Positions 45,949 through 54,851 of a stretch of 64,000 bases of DNA are shown piece by piece. The notes beneath the pieces are model-generated. The model was not told the DNA's origin. It did not search any database and saw nothing but the letters and a program-made list of their open reading frames with translations. The DNA is from Rhizobium johnstonii 3841 (GTDB lineage: Bacteria > Pseudomonadota > Alphaproteobacteria > Rhizobiales > Rhizobiaceae). The stretch is taken from NCBI RefSeq assembly GCF_000009265.1, contig NC_008379.1, positions 248,001 through 312,000 on the forward strand. Reading direction: 5' to 3'. Position 1 is the stretch's first letter; each line of letters begins with the position of its first letter. The position numbers and the translations under genes are program-made.

Positions 45949-46944
45949 ATGCCGAGTGCCGTTTCGCGTTTTGCCAAGATCGCGGCCATCGCCGCTCTGA
46001 CGAGCGCTACCGTTTTTGCTTCCCTTGACGATGCCGAGGCGCGCCGCGCCGGCAGCGGCGGTTTCGGCAGCCGCGGCACGCGCACCTTCCAGGCACCGCC
46101 TGTCACCAGCACTGCGCCTGGGACCGCAGCACCGATCGAAAGGTCGATGACGCCGCGTTCGCAGACCACGGCACCTGCCACCGCGCAGCAGCCTCTCGGC
46201 GCCCAGCGCCCCGGTTTCTTCGGCGGCTTCGGCCGCTCGATGATCGGCGGCCTGATTGCCGGCGGCCTTCTCGGTATGCTGCTCGGTCACGGTTTCGGCG
46301 GCGGCTTCGGCTTGCTCGGCATGTTGTTGCAGATCGCGCTCATCGGCGGCGCTGTCATGCTCGCCATGCGTTATTTCGCCAACCGCCGCCAGCCTTCCTA
46401 CGGCGTCGGAGGCCAGAGCCGGTCCTATAACATGTCGCCCACGAGTAATTCGTCCTTCCAGATCCCGACGATCGGTTCGGGGGGCGGTTTCGGCGGGCAG
46501 TCGCGCGGCAATCGGCCGAGCGACGAGATCGGGCTGGCGCAGGCCGATCTCGATCAGTTCGAGGAATTGCTGACCCAAGTGCAGACCGCTTACGGCGCCG
46601 AGGATTACGGCACCTTGCGCCGGCTGACGACGCCCGAGGCGATGTCCTATCTCGCCGAGGAGCTTGGCGAAAACGCCACCAACGGTGTGCGCAACAGCGT
46701 CTCCGACGTCAAGCTGCTGCAGGGCGATATTGCCGAGGCCTGGCGCGAGGACGGCCAGGAATATGCGACGCTTGCCATGCGTTATTCCTCGATCGACGCG
46801 ATGGTCGAACGCGACAGCGGCCGCGTCGTTTCCGGCGACGACCGCCGTCCGAGCGAAAGCACCGAGGTTTGGACCTTCGTGCGCAAGTCCGGCGCCGACT
46901 GGAAGCTTGCGGCGATCCAGGGTGCCGAGCAGCGCGCCGCCTGA
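45949..46944 (+). CDS. Tim44-domain protein with signal and glycine-rich region
   Basis: 331 residues. N-terminal signal or anchor at about 1-25, a Pro/Thr/Ala-rich linker, a glycine-rich hydrophobic stretch at about 90-140 (GGLIAGGLLGMLLG then LLGMLLQIALIGGAVMLAM) that may span the membrane, and a C-terminal Tim44-like domain from about residue 185 (DLDQFEELLTQVQTAYGAEDY). Alphaproteobacterial relatives are membrane-associated and of poorly known function. Start ATG 45949 has AGGAG upstream; GTG 45922 is less likely. Confidence 0.85.
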   Translation: MPSAVSRFAKIAAIAALTSATVFASLDDAEARRAGSGGFGSRGTRTFQAPPVTSTAPGTAAPIERSMTPRSQTTAPATAQQPLGAQRPGFFGGFGRSMIGGLIAGGLLGMLLGHGFGGGFGLLGMLLQIALIGGAVMLAMRYFANRRQPSYGVGGQSRSYNMSPTSNSSFQIPTIGSGGGFGGQSRGNRPSDEIGLAQADLDQFEELLTQVQTAYGAEDYGTLRRLTTPEAMSYLAEELGENATNGVRNSVSDVKLLQGDIAEAWREDGQEYATLAMRYSSIDAMVERDSGRVVSGDDRRPSESTEVWTFVRKSGADWKLAAIQGAEQRAA

Positions 46945-46971
46945 GGCGGCGCGTCACGTCGGCATTCTGTA

Positions 46972-48003
46972 CTAATTCACTTCGACCGGTTTGGAGCGCA
47001 TGCGGGAAACCGTCTCGCGTTCCGCCCGCTTGCAGCGCATCGGCGGCAGGCCGCGATCCATCAGGTCCATGTCTTCGAGCACCATGTCGCCCATTTTCTT
47101 GAAGGCGCTGTCGAGCGCGCCAGCCCTATGCGCCGAGCGGATGAAACCTTTCAGCCTCCGCACCGGATGATCGGGCGGCAGCGGTTCCTCAGGGTATACG
47201 TCGCTCGCTGCGACGATATGGCCTGACGAGACCGCCGCCATCAGCGCATCAAAATCGACGACATCGGCGCGGCTGAGCAGGATGAAGGCCGCGCCCCTGC
47301 GCATGCGGGCGAACGCCTCGGCACCGAGAAATCTTCTGTTCTCGCTGGTGACGGCGGCGACAACGAAGACGAAATCACTCTTCGTCAGGACGTCCTCCAT
47401 GCTTGCCGGCTCGACACCGTTTTCCTCAAGGATCGATTGCGGCAGCCAGGGGTCGAATACCCTGATGCGGGCTCTGAAGCCGGAAAGCACCCGGCGCAGC
47501 GCCTTGCCGAGATCGCCGAAGCCGACGATGCCGATCTCTGAACCGGCGATCAGCCGCGTATTTGCATTCCCCTCCCCTCCCCAGAGTTCTTTGCCTTGGC
47601 GAAACGCGACATCCGCGTCGACGATGCCGCGCGCTAAGGCCAGGGCGAAACCGAGACCGATTTCGGCGACCGGTTCGGCAAAGACCTGCCCCGTCGTCAC
47701 GACGTGGATACCGCGCTGGAAGAGCACCTCATAAGGCATGTTGTTGAGAAGATTGCTTTCGACGTTGAGGATGGAGCGCAAGGCCGGCATACGTCCCAGG
47801 GTTTCCACCGAAAGTGGCGGCTGGCCGATGATGTAACGCGCCTTACCGAGGATTTCGTCGCCGAGACCGGCGATGTTCTCGGGATCGGCCTCGACGATCT
47901 CGTATTTGGCGTGCAATTCTGCGCGCGCCTTGTCGCTGAAAATCAGATCGAGCGTGCGCGGCTCGGGCGCGCTGATCGCCAGCGGCCGTTCGGTATTCGT
48001 CAT
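46972..48003 (-). CDS. D-isomer-specific 2-hydroxyacid dehydrogenase family protein
   Basis: 343 residues. NAD-binding GFGDLG at 161-166; the substrate arginine in LSRADVVDF, the glutamate in YPEEPLP and the catalytic histidine in SAHRAGA are present. The histidine context differs from the common HxxG form, so it belongs to a divergent subgroup. Substrate unknown. Start ATG 48003 has GGAGGAG upstream. Convergent with the Tim44 gene (27-base gap). Confidence 0.86.
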   Translation of the reverse strand: MTNTERPLAISAPEPRTLDLIFSDKARAELHAKYEIVEADPENIAGLGDEILGKARYIIGQPPLSVETLGRMPALRSILNVESNLLNNMPYEVLFQRGIHVVTTGQVFAEPVAEIGLGFALALARGIVDADVAFRQGKELWGGEGNANTRLIAGSEIGIVGFGDLGKALRRVLSGFRARIRVFDPWLPQSILEENGVEPASMEDVLTKSDFVFVVAAVTSENRRFLGAEAFARMRRGAAFILLSRADVVDFDALMAAVSSGHIVAASDVYPEEPLPPDHPVRRLKGFIRSAHRAGALDSAFKKMGDMVLEDMDLMDRGLPPMRCKRAERETVSRMRSKPVEVN

Positions 48004-48178
48004 GGGCGTCTCCTCCATCGCGGCGGTCTGCACCGTTTCTGCCGGACGATTGATAGCCCCTGTGCGGAGTTGTTTCCAGTGCGATCTTGAGGCGCGGCGC
48101 GTCGGGAGAAGCTATCGAAAGCGGCATCTGCCTATCAGATAAGCAGTTGAATTGGCTCGGTATTTCGTGGAGTTTTCG

Positions 48179-48207
48179 TTGACGGCGCGAATTCTTTGAA
48201 CTAGCGT
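48179..48207 (+). promoter_or_regulatory. Possible sigma-70 promoter for hupE
   Basis: TTGACG (48179-48184), 17-base spacer, TAGCGT (48202-48207), about 73 bases before the hupE ATG. A reasonable -35 with a weak -10. Confidence 0.3.
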
Positions 48208-48280
48208 GATGCCCGCGACTTGGAACCATGAACGTGTTCGGCGGCCGCGGGATATTCGAAAACTCACGAGGGAATGAGCA

Positions 48281-48886
48281 ATGAAATCAGCACTCAAGAG
48301 CGGCCTCCTTGCCTTGGCTGCCGCAGCGCTTCCAGCCGTCGCCTATGCCCATCCCGCCATCGGCGAAGCTGCCGGCTTCAGCCATGGCTTTGCCCATCCG
48401 ATCTCTGGCCTCGATCATGTTCTTGCCATGGTGATGGTCGGTGTTTTCGCATTTCAGCTCGGCGGCCGCGCCACCTGGCTTGTGCCGACGACCTTCGTTC
48501 TGGTGATGGCATTCGGCGGTGCCCTCGGCGCTGCTGGCATCAATGTTCCCTTCGTTGAAACCGGCATCGCGCTTTCCGTCGTCGTCCTCGGCGCCGTCGT
48601 CGCGCTTAACGTCAAGGCGCCGCTGGCCGCAGCAGTCGGCCTCGTCGGTCTCTTCGCCATCTTCCACGGTCATGCACATGGCGCCGAAATGCCGGAAAAT
48701 GCCGCCGGTGTCGCCTATGCCGCCGGCTTCATGATCGCAACCGCACTGCTGCATGTCGCCGGCCTAGCGCTTGGTTACCTCATCGGCCGCGCCGGTGAAC
48801 GGCAGGGGCGGGGCATATTCGTGACGCGCACGGCCGGCGGCATTGCCGCCATTGCCGGCGTCGGCCTTCTGGCCGGCTTGATTTGA
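48281..48886 (+). CDS. hupE: HupE/UreJ family nickel/cobalt transporter
   Basis: 201 residues. Signal peptide at 1-23 (cleavage after AYA, mature HPAIGEAAG), then about six transmembrane segments. The family motif GFAHPISGLDHVLAM supplies metal-ligand histidines, and HGHAHGAEMP forms a second histidine-rich loop. It moves nickel or cobalt across the inner membrane. No hydrogenase or urease genes are nearby and I see no B12-type riboswitch, so which metal and enzyme it serves is open. Confidence 0.9.
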   Translation: MKSALKSGLLALAAAALPAVAYAHPAIGEAAGFSHGFAHPISGLDHVLAMVMVGVFAFQLGGRATWLVPTTFVLVMAFGGALGAAGINVPFVETGIALSVVVLGAVVALNVKAPLAAAVGLVGLFAIFHGHAHGAEMPENAAGVAYAAGFMIATALLHVAGLALGYLIGRAGERQGRGIFVTRTAGGIAAIAGVGLLAGLI

Positions 48887-48946
48887 GCCTGACGGCAGTT
48901 CTGAGCAAAAACCAGGCGGCGGCCTAGACATCTCAATTCGACAGAA

Positions 48947-48976
48947 CGCCCGGCATGCGTAACGCATCGCCGGGCG
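48947..48976 (+). terminator. Terminator after hupE
   Basis: Stem CGCCCGGC-ATGCG with CGCAT-GCCGGGCG (one bulged C), a 3-base loop, followed by CCTTTCGTTG. It ends hupE transcription before the FNR-type promoter of the cyd operon. Confidence 0.75.
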
Positions 48977-49007
48977 CCTTTCGTTGTCGCTGCAAAGCGC
49001 TACGGAT

Positions 49008-49021
49008 TTGACCCAAGTCAA
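49008..49021 (+). promoter_or_regulatory. FNR/FixK-type anaerobox
   Basis: TTGACCCAAGTCAA fits TTGA-N6-TCAA and is symmetric through TTGAC-N4-GTCAA. Its centre, 49014.5, is 32 bases upstream of the centre of the -10 candidate at 49044-49049, which puts it at about -41.5 from the predicted start of transcription, the class II activator position. It should switch on the regulator-cydDCABX operon at low oxygen. Confidence 0.7.
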
Positions 49022-49043
49022 ATTCAGCCGCGTCGTGTCCGGC

Positions 49044-49049
49044 TATATC
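49044..49049 (+). promoter_or_regulatory. -10 element of the cyd operon promoter
   Basis: TATATC with no good -35, as expected for an activator-dependent promoter. Predicted transcription start near 49056. Confidence 0.55.
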
Positions 49050-49130
49050 TAGCCAACGATCAACGAAGGGACATCCAAATTGACGCAGGCCAGCCTTGCC
49101 GATTGCCGGAGGAACGCGAAGGTCGATATA

Positions 49131-49156
49131 GTGATTTCAGAAATTTCTGAAATCAC
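49131..49156. promoter_or_regulatory. Perfect 26-base palindrome before the GbsR-type gene
   Basis: GTGATTTCAG-AAATTT-CTGAAATCAC reads the same on both strands and lies 19 bases before the regulator ATG, downstream of the predicted transcription start. Best read as the operator of the GbsR/MarR-type product, blocking transcription of the cyd operon; it could also fold as an RNA hairpin near the ribosome site. Confidence 0.7.
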
Positions 49157-49175
49157 AGACGCAACGGAAACGACC

Positions 49176-49754
49176 ATGAACCTTCCGCCCCTCGTCCAGT
49201 CCTTCGTTCTCCACTTCGGCGAAATGGGGTCGCGCTGGGGAATCAATCGCACGGTCGGCCAGATCTATGCCCTGCTCTTCGTCTCGCCCGAGCCGATCTG
49301 CGCCGAGGAAATCGCCGAGTCGCTCGGCATCTCGCGCTCCAATGTTTCGATGAGCCTGCGCGAACTGCAGGCCTGGAACCTCGTCATCTTAAAACACAAG
49401 CCGGACGACCGCCGCGATTTCTTCACCACGCCGGACGATGTCTGGCACATATTGAGGACGCTTGCCGAGGAGCGGAAGAAGCGTGAAGTCGATCCGACGC
49501 TGTCGGTTCTGCGCGAAATCCTGATGCAGCGGCCGGCCAGCGACGCCGAGCGCCACGCGCAGGAGCGCATGAGCGAGATGCACACGCTGATCGAGCAGCT
49601 GACGCATTGGTATGAAGACGTAAAACAACTTGAAACAGAAAGGCTCGCAACGCTACTCTCGCTGGGCGCGAAAGTGACCAAGCTTCTGGAGGCCAAGGAC
49701 CGGGTCGTTTCGCTCGGCCGCAGCCGCCGGCCAAATCCTGCGAACAAGAGTTAG
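49176..49754 (+). CDS. GbsR/MarR family transcriptional regulator
   Basis: 192 residues. Begins MNLPPLVQSFVLHFGEMGSR, the conserved opening of the GbsR group, with the winged helix at EEIAESLGISRSNVSMSLRE and a basic wing (KHKPDDRRDFF); long helices follow for dimerisation. I prefer ATG 49176 over TTG 49080, because the longer form would translate through a perfect palindrome and add residues unlike the family. It lies 4 bases before cydD, so it is the first gene of the cytochrome bd operon and probably its specific repressor. Confidence 0.86.
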   Translation: MNLPPLVQSFVLHFGEMGSRWGINRTVGQIYALLFVSPEPICAEEIAESLGISRSNVSMSLRELQAWNLVILKHKPDDRRDFFTTPDDVWHILRTLAEERKKREVDPTLSVLREILMQRPASDAERHAQERMSEMHTLIEQLTHWYEDVKQLETERLATLLSLGAKVTKLLEAKDRVVSLGRSRRPNPANKS

Positions 49755-49758
49755 CGCC

Positions 49759-51504
49759 ATGGGCATTGCTTTCTTCGACGCGAGGGACGGACGGGGCGCC
49801 GAGCCGGTGCCGAACGGTGATACTGTCTCGCCTGTCGCCGGCCCCGATGATGCGAAAGGCGGGCTGCGCAGAGCAGCGATGCTGCAGGCACTGGCCGCCG
49901 CCGTCTGGGTCCCGCAGGCCGCATTGTTGGCCGTCTCGGTCGACCGCATCGCCGATGGCGGCGGATTGTATGACGTTCTCTGGCCAGCACTCGGCATCCT
50001 TCTTCTCGGATTTGCAAGAAGCTGTCTCGACGCGGCCGGCGGCCGCCTGGCTTTTCAAGCCGCCCGTGCCGAGCTCAGCCGCCGGCGGCAGATCGCCACG
50101 GCGGCACTTTCGATGTCGTCACCGGTCGATCGTAGCCGGCCTGCCTCGGGCAAAGCCGCAAGTGTCATTGGCGAACAGGCCGAACTGATCGTGCCCTACC
50201 TCGCCCGTTTCCAGCCGGCACGCATGAAGGCGAGCCTCGTGCCGCTCATTATCCTTGCCTTCATCCTGCCGGTCTCCTGGATCGCCGCGCTGGTTTTGCT
50301 ATTTGCCGCGCCGCTGATCCCGATTTTCATGGCGCTGATCGGCTGGCGTGCTCAGGCGGCCAGCGAAAGGCAACTCGTCGCGACCGGCGGCCTTAACGGC
50401 TTCCTGCTCGATCGGCTGCGCGGACTGGCGACCATCCGTGCGCTCGACGCTGTCGATGCAACGGCACTGCGCCTGCGGTCGGAGGCGGAGTCGCTGCGTA
50501 CGCGCACCATGGCGGTGCTGAAGATCGCTTTTCTGTCCTCGGCGGTGCTCGAGCTTTTCGCCGCGCTCGGCGTGGCGATGATTGCCGTCTATGTCGGTTT
50601 CAGCCTGCTCGGCGAGATCCGCTTCGGCACTTGGGTAGGCCGGCTCGACCTGACAGAAGGACTGTTCATCCTGCTGCTCGCACCGGCCTTCTTCGAGCCT
50701 CTGCGCGAACTCTCGGCCGTCTGGCATGATCGGGCGGCTGGCGAAGCCGCGCTGAAGGCACTGGACACCCTCGCTGCCGGCGGCCTGTCCATTCGAGGAG
50801 CAGCCGACGTCGCGCCTGCGGTATCTGCCGTCGCCGAAGCGCCGCCGATCCGCATTGAGAATGTCGATTTCCGCTACGCCGCCGCCGAGCCGTTGATCCT
50901 TGACGGTTTCAACCTCGATATCGCTGCCTGCGAACATCTGGCGCTTCTCGGCGCCAGCGGTTCCGGCAAGTCGACGCTTCTTTCGCTGATTTCAGGACTG
51001 GCGCCCTGCACCGGCGGTCGCATCGTCATCGGCGGCATCGAACTTGCCGATGACAGCGCCCACGCCTTGCGCGCCAGCATGGCATGGATCGGCCAACGAC
51101 CGCATATTTTTGCTGGCACCATCGCCGGCAATATCGCGCTCGGCAGGCCTGGTATCCTGCGCGGCAACCTGATGGATGCGCTCGACGCAGCCAGGCTCGG
51201 AAAAGTCGCTGCCGCCTATGGCAACCGGCCGCTCGGCGAAGGCGGGATCGGACTTTCCGGTGGCGAGGCGCTGCGGCTTGCGATCGCGCGGGCCGCCTGC
51301 AATCCGCATCTCCGGATTATCCTGGCCGACGAGCCGACCGCACATCTCGACGCCGCCACCGCCGCCGAGGTGACCGAGAGCCTGCTTTCGCTCGCCAGGG
51401 GCCGCACTTTGATCGTTGCAACCCACGATCCGCGGCTTGCCGCCCGCATGCATCGTGCCATGTGCGTCGATGCCGGCATCGTTATCAGAGAGGCCGCCGA
51501 ATGA
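49759..51504 (+). CDS. cydD: Thiol reductant ABC exporter subunit CydD
   Basis: 581 residues, fused membrane and ATPase domains. Six transmembrane segments within about 40-310, then Walker A GASGSGKST near 395, signature LSGGEALRLAIARA and Walker B IILADEPTAHLD. With CydC it exports glutathione and cysteine to the periplasm, which is required to assemble cytochrome bd. ATGA overlap with cydC. Confidence 0.93.
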   Translation: MGIAFFDARDGRGAEPVPNGDTVSPVAGPDDAKGGLRRAAMLQALAAAVWVPQAALLAVSVDRIADGGGLYDVLWPALGILLLGFARSCLDAAGGRLAFQAARAELSRRRQIATAALSMSSPVDRSRPASGKAASVIGEQAELIVPYLARFQPARMKASLVPLIILAFILPVSWIAALVLLFAAPLIPIFMALIGWRAQAASERQLVATGGLNGFLLDRLRGLATIRALDAVDATALRLRSEAESLRTRTMAVLKIAFLSSAVLELFAALGVAMIAVYVGFSLLGEIRFGTWVGRLDLTEGLFILLLAPAFFEPLRELSAVWHDRAAGEAALKALDTLAAGGLSIRGAADVAPAVSAVAEAPPIRIENVDFRYAAAEPLILDGFNLDIAACEHLALLGASGSGKSTLLSLISGLAPCTGGRIVIGGIELADDSAHALRASMAWIGQRPHIFAGTIAGNIALGRPGILRGNLMDALDAARLGKVAAAYGNRPLGEGGIGLSGGEALRLAIARAACNPHLRIILADEPTAHLDAATAAEVTESLLSLARGRTLIVATHDPRLAARMHRAMCVDAGIVIREAAE

Positions 51505-53189
51505 GCGGATTTGCTGCAGACCTCAAGCCGATCCTGCGTCTGTTCCTTGCCGAGCGCCGGGGTGCGCTGCTGCTCGGCGCAGCACTTTCGGCGGCGACGG
51601 TGACGGCGGGCATCGCCCTGCTTGGCCTGTCCGGTTGGTTCATCACCGCCACCTCGCTCGCAGGGCTTTCGGCCGCTGCCATCACCTTCGACGTCTTTGC
51701 GCCGTCAGCCGGCATCCGCCTGCTCGCCATCGTTCGTACGGCCGCGCGCTACGGCGAAAGGCTTGCAACCCATGACGCAACGCTCGGCGTGCTCGCCGCC
51801 CTGCGCGAACGGCTGTTTCGCAGCTTTGCCGAACCGGGTGCTGCCCGCGCCCTGTTGCATCGTCCCGCGCGGCTGCTCTTCCGGCTGACGGCCGATATCG
51901 ATGCGCTCGATTCCCTCTACCTGCGCATCCTGGTGCCAGCTGCGGTCGCGATCGGTGCAGCACTGGCGGCAAGCCTCGTGCTGGGGCTGATGCATCCCGT
52001 GTTCGGCCTGTGCTTCGGCCTTTTTCTCGCCGGCGCCGGCCTCTGCCTGCCGTTGATCGCGGGGCGGGTGGCGCGCAAACATGCCCGCAGTCGCGCCCAT
52101 GGCATCGAGGCGCTGCGGTCGCGAACGATCGATCTCGTTGCCGGCCAGACCGATCTGCTGATGGCCGGCCGGCTTGCTGCGCAGAGAAGTGCGATCGCTG
52201 CGGCCGATCGTTACGCCGGCCGCGCCGACGATCAGTTGAACCGCGTCGAGACCGGCCTGACATTCGGCTTCGGCCTTGTCTCAACCCTGCTGCTGACGGC
52301 ATCGCTGCTTGCCGTCGCGGTCCTTGCGGAAACGAAGGTGATTACCGCTCCTGTCGCCGTACTCGGCCTGCTCGTCGCCTTTGCGGCAGTCGAACCCTTC
52401 GCGGCGCTGCGCCGCGGTGCCCTGGAACTTGGGCGGACGTTGCTTGCGGCAAGGCGCATCGCGCCACGGCTTGCAGTCGCGGCTGCACCCGAACCATTGG
52501 TGGCGCCGTTGCCGAGATGCGCTTTTTCGCTGGCGAAGGTTTCAGCCTTCCATGAAAACTCCGCCGTCCCGGCGCTCGAGGATATCGAACTTGCGCTTCA
52601 ACAGGGCGAACGCCTCGCCGTCATCGGCAGCAGCGGTGCCGGCAAGTCGAGCCTGCTTGCTCTCCTTTCCGGCGAATTGTCGGCAAGGACGGGAAATGTT
52701 GCCGCGATGACAGCGACGCTGCTCACGCAGCGGACAGAACTTTTCGAGGACAGCCTGCGCGGCAACCTGCTCCTTGCAAACCCGGATGCGAACGAGGCCC
52801 GTCTTCGCGAAGCGCTCGCCGCCGCCGGCCTGCTTGCCGATATCGAGGCCATGGCGCGGGGGATCGATACCCGGCTCGGCGAAGGCGGACTCGGCCTTTC
52901 CGGTGGCCAGTCGCGCCGGCTGGCGCTTGCCCGGCTCTTCCTCCGCGATACGCCGCTCTGGCTGCTCGATGAGCCGACCGAGGGACTTGACGGCGCCACC
53001 GCCCGCGACGTGCTCTGCCGTCTGTCGGCAATGGCGACGGGCCGCTCGTTGGTGATCGCCACGCATATCCGCCGGGAGGCGGCGATCGCAGACCGCATCG
53101 CCGTCATCGAAGGCGGTCGCATCACAGAAATTTCGCGCCGCGGAGAGGCGGCGTTCGAAAAGGCGCTCGACCGGCTTCGGCCGGACTGA
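51501..53189 (+). CDS. cydC: Thiol reductant ABC exporter subunit CydC
   Basis: 562 residues. Membrane domain with the family segment GLSGWFITATSLAGLSA near residues 41-57, then Walker A GSSGAGKSS near 381, signature LSGGQSRRLALARL and Walker B LWLLDEPTEGLD. The ATG at 51501 overlaps the cydD stop. A 75-base gap follows before cydA. Confidence 0.93.
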   Translation: MSGFAADLKPILRLFLAERRGALLLGAALSAATVTAGIALLGLSGWFITATSLAGLSAAAITFDVFAPSAGIRLLAIVRTAARYGERLATHDATLGVLAALRERLFRSFAEPGAARALLHRPARLLFRLTADIDALDSLYLRILVPAAVAIGAALAASLVLGLMHPVFGLCFGLFLAGAGLCLPLIAGRVARKHARSRAHGIEALRSRTIDLVAGQTDLLMAGRLAAQRSAIAAADRYAGRADDQLNRVETGLTFGFGLVSTLLLTASLLAVAVLAETKVITAPVAVLGLLVAFAAVEPFAALRRGALELGRTLLAARRIAPRLAVAAAPEPLVAPLPRCAFSLAKVSAFHENSAVPALEDIELALQQGERLAVIGSSGAGKSSLLALLSGELSARTGNVAAMTATLLTQRTELFEDSLRGNLLLANPDANEARLREALAAAGLLADIEAMARGIDTRLGEGGLGLSGGQSRRLALARLFLRDTPLWLLDEPTEGLDGATARDVLCRLSAMATGRSLVIATHIRREAAIADRIAVIEGGRITEISRRGEAAFEKALDRLRPD

Positions 53190-53264
53190 GCGAACTGCAT
53201 GCCCTCACGCGCCGGTCGGCGCTGAGGAACGCCCTGTACCCCGTGGGACCGTGGGAGAAAGACA

Positions 53265-54845
53265 ATGGAACTAGATATCGTCGCGTTATCGCGCTTCCAA
53301 TTTGCGCTGACGGCGCTTTACCACTTCCTGTTCGTGCCCTTGACGCTCGGCCTGTCCGTGCTCTTGGCGATCATGGAAACCGTCTATGTCATGACCGGCC
53401 GCCAGATCTGGCGGCAGATGACAAAATTCTGGGGCACGCTGTTCGGCATCAATTTCGTGCTCGGCGTCGCCACCGGCATCGTCATGGAATTCCAGTTCGG
53501 CATGAACTGGAGCTATTACAGTTATTATGTCGGCGACATCTTCGGCGCTCCTCTGGCGATCGAGGGTCTGATGGCCTTCTTCCTCGAGGCGACCTTCGTC
53601 GGGCTGTTCTTCTTCGGCTGGGACAAGCTGTCGAAGGTCGGCCATCTCATGGCCACCTGGGCGGTGGCGATCGGCTCGAACTTCTCAGCCCTCTGGATCC
53701 TGATTGCCAATGGCTGGATGCAGAACCCTGTCGGATCGGCGCTCAATCCGCAGACGATGCGCATGGAGATCACAAGCTTCTTCGATGTGGTCTTCAACCC
53801 CGTTGCCCAGGCGAAATTCGTCCACACGGTATCGGCAGGCTATGTCTGCGCCTCGATCTTCGTGCTCGGTGTTTCTGCCTGGTATATCCTCAAGGGGCGA
53901 CATATCGAGCTTGCCAAGCGCTCGATGACAGTCGCCGCCTCCTTCGGCCTCGCCTCGGCGCTTTCAGTGGTCGTGCTTGGCGACGAGAGCGGCTATCTCG
54001 CCACCGAGAACCAGAAGATGAAGCTCGCCGCGATCGAGGGCATGTGGAAAACCGAGCCGGCGCCAGCGGCCTTCACCGCCTTCGGCTTCCCCGATCAGGA
54101 AGCGCGCGAAACGCATTTTGCCGTGCACATCCCCTGGGTCATGGGCCTGATCGGCACGCGGTCGCTGACCACCGAAATCCCCGGTATCGACAAGCTCGAA
54201 CAGCAGGCCGAAAGCCGGATCCGCGACGGCATCAAGGCTTACGACGCGCTGATGCAGATCCGCGCAGTACCGGCACAGGGTCAGGTTGCGCAGGAAGTGC
54301 GCGCTTCCTTCGAGGATCTCGGCCATGATCTCGGCTACGCTCTTCTTCTGAAGCGCTATGTCGACGATCCACGCCAGGCGAGCGACGAGCAGATCGCTCA
54401 GGCTGCGCGTGATACGATCCCGCACGTGCCGACGCTCTTCTGGTCCTTCCGCATCATGGTTGGTCTCGGTATTTTCTTCATCCTGCTGACCGCCACCTTC
54501 TTCTGGCTGTCGGCGCGCCGCCATCTCGATAAGTATCCACTGCTTCTCAGAATTGCCGTGCTGGCGATCCCCCTGCCCTGGGTCGCCATCGAGCTCGGCT
54601 GGGTCGTCGCGGAGTTCGGCCGCCAGCCCTGGGTGATCGAAGGCGTGCTGCCGACGGCGGCCGCCGTCTCCAGCCTCGGCGCCGGCACCGTGCTTCTGAC
54701 GATCATCGGTTTTGCGGCACTCTACACGACGCTGATCGTCATCGAGATGGGCCTGATGATCAAAGCGATCAAGCAAGGACCGGAGCCGGACGACGAGCCG
54801 GAAGCGATTCTGATTTCCGAAACCCTCGTCCCGGCCGCGGAGTGA
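53265..54845 (+). CDS. cydA: Cytochrome bd ubiquinol oxidase subunit I
   Basis: 526 residues. His20 in ALYHFLFVPLT is the haem ligand counterpart of E. coli His19; the GRQPW motif (EFGRQPWVIEGVLPT) near residue 447 marks the quinol side. The periplasmic Q-loop is the long E. coli type (KLAAIEGMWKTEPAPAAFT onward, about 247-395). High-affinity oxygen reduction at the inner membrane without proton pumping. Six bases separate it from cydB. Confidence 0.97.
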   Translation: MELDIVALSRFQFALTALYHFLFVPLTLGLSVLLAIMETVYVMTGRQIWRQMTKFWGTLFGINFVLGVATGIVMEFQFGMNWSYYSYYVGDIFGAPLAIEGLMAFFLEATFVGLFFFGWDKLSKVGHLMATWAVAIGSNFSALWILIANGWMQNPVGSALNPQTMRMEITSFFDVVFNPVAQAKFVHTVSAGYVCASIFVLGVSAWYILKGRHIELAKRSMTVAASFGLASALSVVVLGDESGYLATENQKMKLAAIEGMWKTEPAPAAFTAFGFPDQEARETHFAVHIPWVMGLIGTRSLTTEIPGIDKLEQQAESRIRDGIKAYDALMQIRAVPAQGQVAQEVRASFEDLGHDLGYALLLKRYVDDPRQASDEQIAQAARDTIPHVPTLFWSFRIMVGLGIFFILLTATFFWLSARRHLDKYPLLLRIAVLAIPLPWVAIELGWVVAEFGRQPWVIEGVLPTAAAVSSLGAGTVLLTIIGFAALYTTLIVIEMGLMIKAIKQGPEPDDEPEAILISETLVPAAE

Positions 54846-54851
54846 CCTGCC

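Noticed and set aside
48034..48280. Cobalamin riboswitch upstream of hupE
   Set aside because: No GCCACTG-type B12 box or paired-stem layout is visible.
49080..49175. TTG start at 49080 for the GbsR-type regulator
   Set aside because: It would place a perfect 26-bp palindrome inside the coding region and add residues not typical of the family.
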